Shown piece after piece: positions 60,874 through 64,000 of a DNA stretch of 64,000 nt. The DNA comes from Actinostola sp. cb2023 (Eukaryota > Cnidaria > Anthozoa > Actiniaria > Actinostolidae): the NCBI GenBank assembly GCA_033675265.1, contig JAUJYZ010001050.1, positions 241,001 to 305,000 on the forward strand. Reading direction: 5' to 3'. A model generated the notes under the pieces. That model did not search any database. It saw only the letters and a list, made by a program, of their open reading frames with translations, and was not told where the DNA came from. A program made the position numbers and the translations under genes. How positions within the stretch are numbered: position 1 is the first letter of the stretch; each line of letters begins with the position of its first letter.

Positions 60874-61254
60874 AATGAGGGTTTATCATTTAATTTCAAA
60901 ACTCATAGGACAAAAAAATGATTATCATAGCTGGAAAGAGCTCGTTGAAATTAGCAAAAATGTGAGGTTTGGGAAAGATCGCTTTACAAATTGCGCAGAT
61001 ATGAATTTTCAAAAATCGAAATTTTAAATGAAAACCTTTGGAAATTTACGCTGGTAGGCAACAAAGGTTTTCAACAAAGGTTTTCATATAAAATTGCGAT
61101 TTTTGAAATTCATATCTTCGCAATTTGTGAAGCGATCTTTTCCAAACTTCACATTTTTACTAATTTCAACGATCTCTTTCCAGCTATGATAATCATTTTT
61201 TTGTCCTATGTCTCCTATATAAGTTTTGAAATTACGTGCGGATAAACCCTCATT
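60874..61254. mobile_element. 380-bp palindromic element with AATGAGGGTTTATC termini
   Basis: The two halves mirror each other with small indels: AATGAGGGTTTATC at the left, GATAAACCCTCATT at the right, CATAGCTGGAAAGAG and CTCTTTCCAGCTATG inside. AACAAAGGTTTTCA is tandemly doubled at the centre. Confidence 0.85.
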
Positions 61255-61261
61255 CCCCGAA

Positions 61262-61415
61262 GGGCTTTAATCATTGATCGGCTGAGTTATCCCACAATGG
61301 GGCTCAATTAACCTCAAAAGAGGCTCAGTTATCCTCCGAAGAGGCTCATATATTCCCTTAAAGGGCTTTTGTTTTCCCATTACGGGCTGTTGTATCTCCA
61401 AATGGAGCTCATTGT
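61262..61415. repeat. Degenerate minisatellite (GGCTCAGTTATCCTC)
   Basis: About six diverged 22-25 bp units of the type GGCTCARTTATCCYCNAARAG. Confidence 0.65.
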
Positions 61416-61677
61416 TTAAAATCAGCGAGCGTTGTTTTCGCTGTCTTGTCAGTTCAGGTTGGAGTAGTTGCGAATCTCGGCGTAAACATCGACCTAAAAG
61501 TTGAATAACACTTACAGAACCTTTCATCTGACTGTTTAGAAAGACAGAATGAAAGCTGTAATAAATAATATTGGTGAATTTTCTGAAACTTACTAGGTAA
61601 AACGACTCGATGAAACTCAATGCAGACAATATCATGAGGAAGCGCCGCTCTCGGCTCGCTCTCGGTAATACGAAGTG

Positions 61678-61785
61678 ATAGGGCGATTTCTTTACTCGGG
61701 TGGTGATTGGTCCCGAAATTTATCTATCAGCGAGATTTCTCTACTTGGGTGGTGATTGGTTCCGAAGTTTATCTATTATTACTTA
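61678..61785. repeat. Tandem 53-bp duplication
   Basis: GATTTCTTTACTCGGGTGGT..GAAATTTATCTATCAG and GATTTCTCTACTTGGGTGGT..GAAGTTTATCTATTA are adjacent direct copies with a few differences. Confidence 0.75.
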
Positions 61786-61944
61786 CTTATTTACTTTCGG
61801 AAAACTCAGACGATGGCAATAGTGGCTAGCTGCGCAAGTGCAGTAGCCACAATAAAAACACTAGTATTGGAAATTCGTTTAGAAAATGAATGTATATATT
61901 GATCAATTTAGAATGAAGTTGTCCTTATAATAGGTGACACGTCG

Positions 61945-63405
61945 ACCGAGCGTACATAATAATATAACAAGTAAACAACTAATGCATAAAATTACCGCGG
62001 ACTTTTCACCGAATTGTTCCCCATGACTTCCCGCTTCCGACTTCTCATTTACGGCCCTCTTCTCTACTGCTAACACGGTGCAAATGCTATGCTAGCAAAT
62101 AGAACATTTAAAGAATACAAAACCGAATTGCAAGAATTATTACGATACACAGTTCTACTTGAATGGAGCTTTTAATTTCAGTGTTGTTTGCAATTAGCGT
62201 ATGGATGCTTTATGAGTTGGAATCCAGTATTGTCCTTTGTATGATCCTTAGTTATAAATAATAAAAGTTCACTGGTCATCGCTCCGTTCTTCAGATCTGC
62301 TCTGAAGCTAACAGAACAATGTTGCCGCCCACCAACAGGACAAACACGACAAATTTCTCGATTTCTCTCAGTGATCCATTCCTCCCGATCTGTCGGACAC
62401 TTGACAAATTCAAGTATCCTGACCAAGCAACTTCTGCTTCCTTGAAAGCGTCCCTCTCTGCTCTGATAACATCTGCCGTTGCGTGCCCGTTTGCTGTCCT
62501 TTTCAACGTCCTCATCCTTTTGGCCTTTTGCAAGAAACCATTATTACGAACACAAGCGAACTTGCTTCTAGGAGCCATGGCGGTGACCGATCTTGTGAAT
62601 AGCGCGGTCAGTAGTCCACTGTTCGTGGTCAGAGAAATCATTTATCAACTGAGACAAGAACCGAACTGCTACGTTAGCATATCTTTATTCTCGGTGAGTA
62701 AACTGGCTATAGCTTCTGCTATTATAATGACTGCAATCAACGTCGAACGCTATCTGGGCCTGAAGTATCCCTTATGGCATCACATCCACGTAACGAAAAG
62801 TCGGCTCGCAGTCGTTGCTGTCATTTCATGGATCCTTGCTTGTAGTCTGACGACACTGCAAATCTTTATGGGGAAAGGCTTTGCATTTGCCGTCTTTGTA
62901 CTTTTAGTTGTGTACCATAGCCGCTTTAGTTTTTGCTATGATGATAGCGCGAGTAATTTCTAAGCGAAATCAAGTTCATCCTCTAAACCTGCCGCAAAGT
63001 GAGCATGCCTCCATTTCAGACAGCAAATCAGCAAAGATGGCCATGTTTATGGCTCTGGGGTTTCTCTTCACCATGATCATTCCTGTTATAATCAGTATTG
63101 CGATCGCTTCGAAGCAAGAGTGGGTAAAAGTAGCAGCGCCACTACGAAAAGCAACGATACTCATGAACCCACTCTTGAACCCTCTCATCTACGGCCTTCT
63201 CAACAGGGGCATCAGAAATGAGTGCCTAGAGCTGATCAAGTGCAAAGAATCGAACAGTGAAACAATCCAACAAGAGCAAGGCAATCAATAAAGGAAAGGA
63301 CTGTAAGAAGTAGGTAGGTAGGTCAACTTTATTTCGACACGTTAGCCCCTTCAACTTAAAGCTGGTTTCCAAGAGGGCGTGTAGTAATTTAGTAGAGGCT
63401 AGTGA
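61945..63405. repeat. Right copy of the inverted GPCR duplication
   Basis: Mirror of 48745-50215. The last shared bases at the 3' side are near CTAGTGAACTTAAGG. Confidence 0.88.
62319..63294 (+). pseudogene. Frameshifted copy of the class A GPCR
   Basis: Starts MLPPTNRTNTTNFSISLSDP and follows the intact receptor at 48863-49843 through TM5. Near 62909-62914 a GT repeat has lost two bases (GTGTACC for GTGTGTACC), so the frame ends at 62963 (214 residues, without TM6 and TM7). The downstream frame 62908-63291 resumes the receptor to its natural stop with NPLIY intact. Other differences: a P for L at residue 20, HPLNLPQSE for NLGQQNPPQSE in loop 3, M for R in TM6. Either a young pseudogene or an allele/assembly error. 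Confidence 0.9.
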
Positions 63406-63481
63406 ACTTAAGGTACCAGGGGACCTTCGTGTCGACACTGTTCACTGAAAGCCGCGTAGCGCGCTAACCACTCGTCCAACA

Positions 63482-64000
63482 TGTATAAAAGTATACATTT
63501 TCTTAAAGCTGAATATATGCAGATTCTAAATATGTTGGAGATTATTTCCTATTTTGTAAATATTTTTTGTTATTGCACATTTTAGAAAATTCGACCGGCC
63601 TTGTTCAAAGATAATTTTGCACGCGGGAATTCAATCGATTTCTAAACGGACAATGCCATTGTAATGAGCACACTTTGTTCTAAAAATCCGTGTCTCCTCC
63701 GATTTTTGATACGTTGCCTCGTTTAAAAGTTATTTGATGATTTATGTGTAAATCGCTTAAAAACACATTAATGAACTTTGACAGCAAATATCTCCTCAAC
63801 AAAAGCGTTTATCGGAAATCGGAGACACGGTTTTTTAGAACAAATCGATTGAATTCCCGTGTGCACAATTCTCTTTGAACAAGGCCGGTCGAATTTTCTA
63901 AAATGTGCAATAACAAAAAATATTTATAAAATAGGAAATAATCTCCAGCATATTTAGAATCTGCATTTATTCAGCTTTAAGAAAATGTATACTTTTATAC
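63482..64000. mobile_element. Palindromic element reaching the end of the window
   Basis: TATAAAAGTATACATTTTCT and about 180 following bases are mirrored by 63820-64000 with few differences. The centre is near 63740. GTTCAAAG..CGGCCTTG segments are present in both arms. The right border is not in the window. Confidence 0.85.

Overview
This is animal nuclear DNA: AT-rich, with an intron-rich gene using GT/AG introns, a single-exon rhodopsin-type receptor, and very many short inverted-repeat transposons and microsatellites. No rRNA, CRISPR, operon or bacterial feature is present. The cnidarian-like receptor, the transposon-family protein remnant and the repeat style suggest an anthozoan cnidarian, probably a stony coral. 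That assignment is an inference from style, not proof.

Left part (893-25661, minus strand): one complete kinesin-2 motor gene, KIF3A. I assembled 19 coding exons by hand. All splice phases agree, and they give a 717-residue protein with P-loop, switch I, switch II, neck linker, charged hinge, coiled-coil stalk and basic tail. Its introns hold a 5.6 kb fold-back element inserted inside a CTGA microsatellite (intron 13), a 92-bp minisatellite that copies the 3' splice site of exon 8 (intron 7), a 1.4 kb GGAT/GAAT array (intron 5), a tRNA-like SINE and many small TIR elements.

Middle (25.7-48.4 kb): no intact host gene seen. A 6.2 kb hAT-like element with an 8-bp target duplication lies just upstream of KIF3A. 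It is followed by a tandem pair of palindromic elements (33.1-36.8 kb) and a Russian-doll stack of TIR elements (38.8-42.0 kb). An inverted, frameshifted copy of the last KIF3A exon with its 3' flanking minisatellite lies at 42.3-43.8 kb, and a 4.5 kb TIR element carrying mirrored 7-bp CAGGTAA arrays at 43.85-48.35 kb.

Right part (48.4-64 kb): an intact class A GPCR (minus strand, 48863-49843) and an inverted, near-identical copy (plus strand, 62319-63294) broken by a 2-bp deletion. Between them lie a non-LTR retrotransposon 3' remnant, TTAA-flanked MITEs, a TIR element with tandem-unit termini, and a 2.9 kb long-TIR element with a decayed transposon-family protein. The window ends inside another palindromic element.

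KIF3A is a ciliary transport motor subunit and the GPCR is a membrane receptor; nothing in the sequence links them functionally. The main theme is repeated inverted duplication: of transposons inside transposons, of a host exon, and of a receptor gene.
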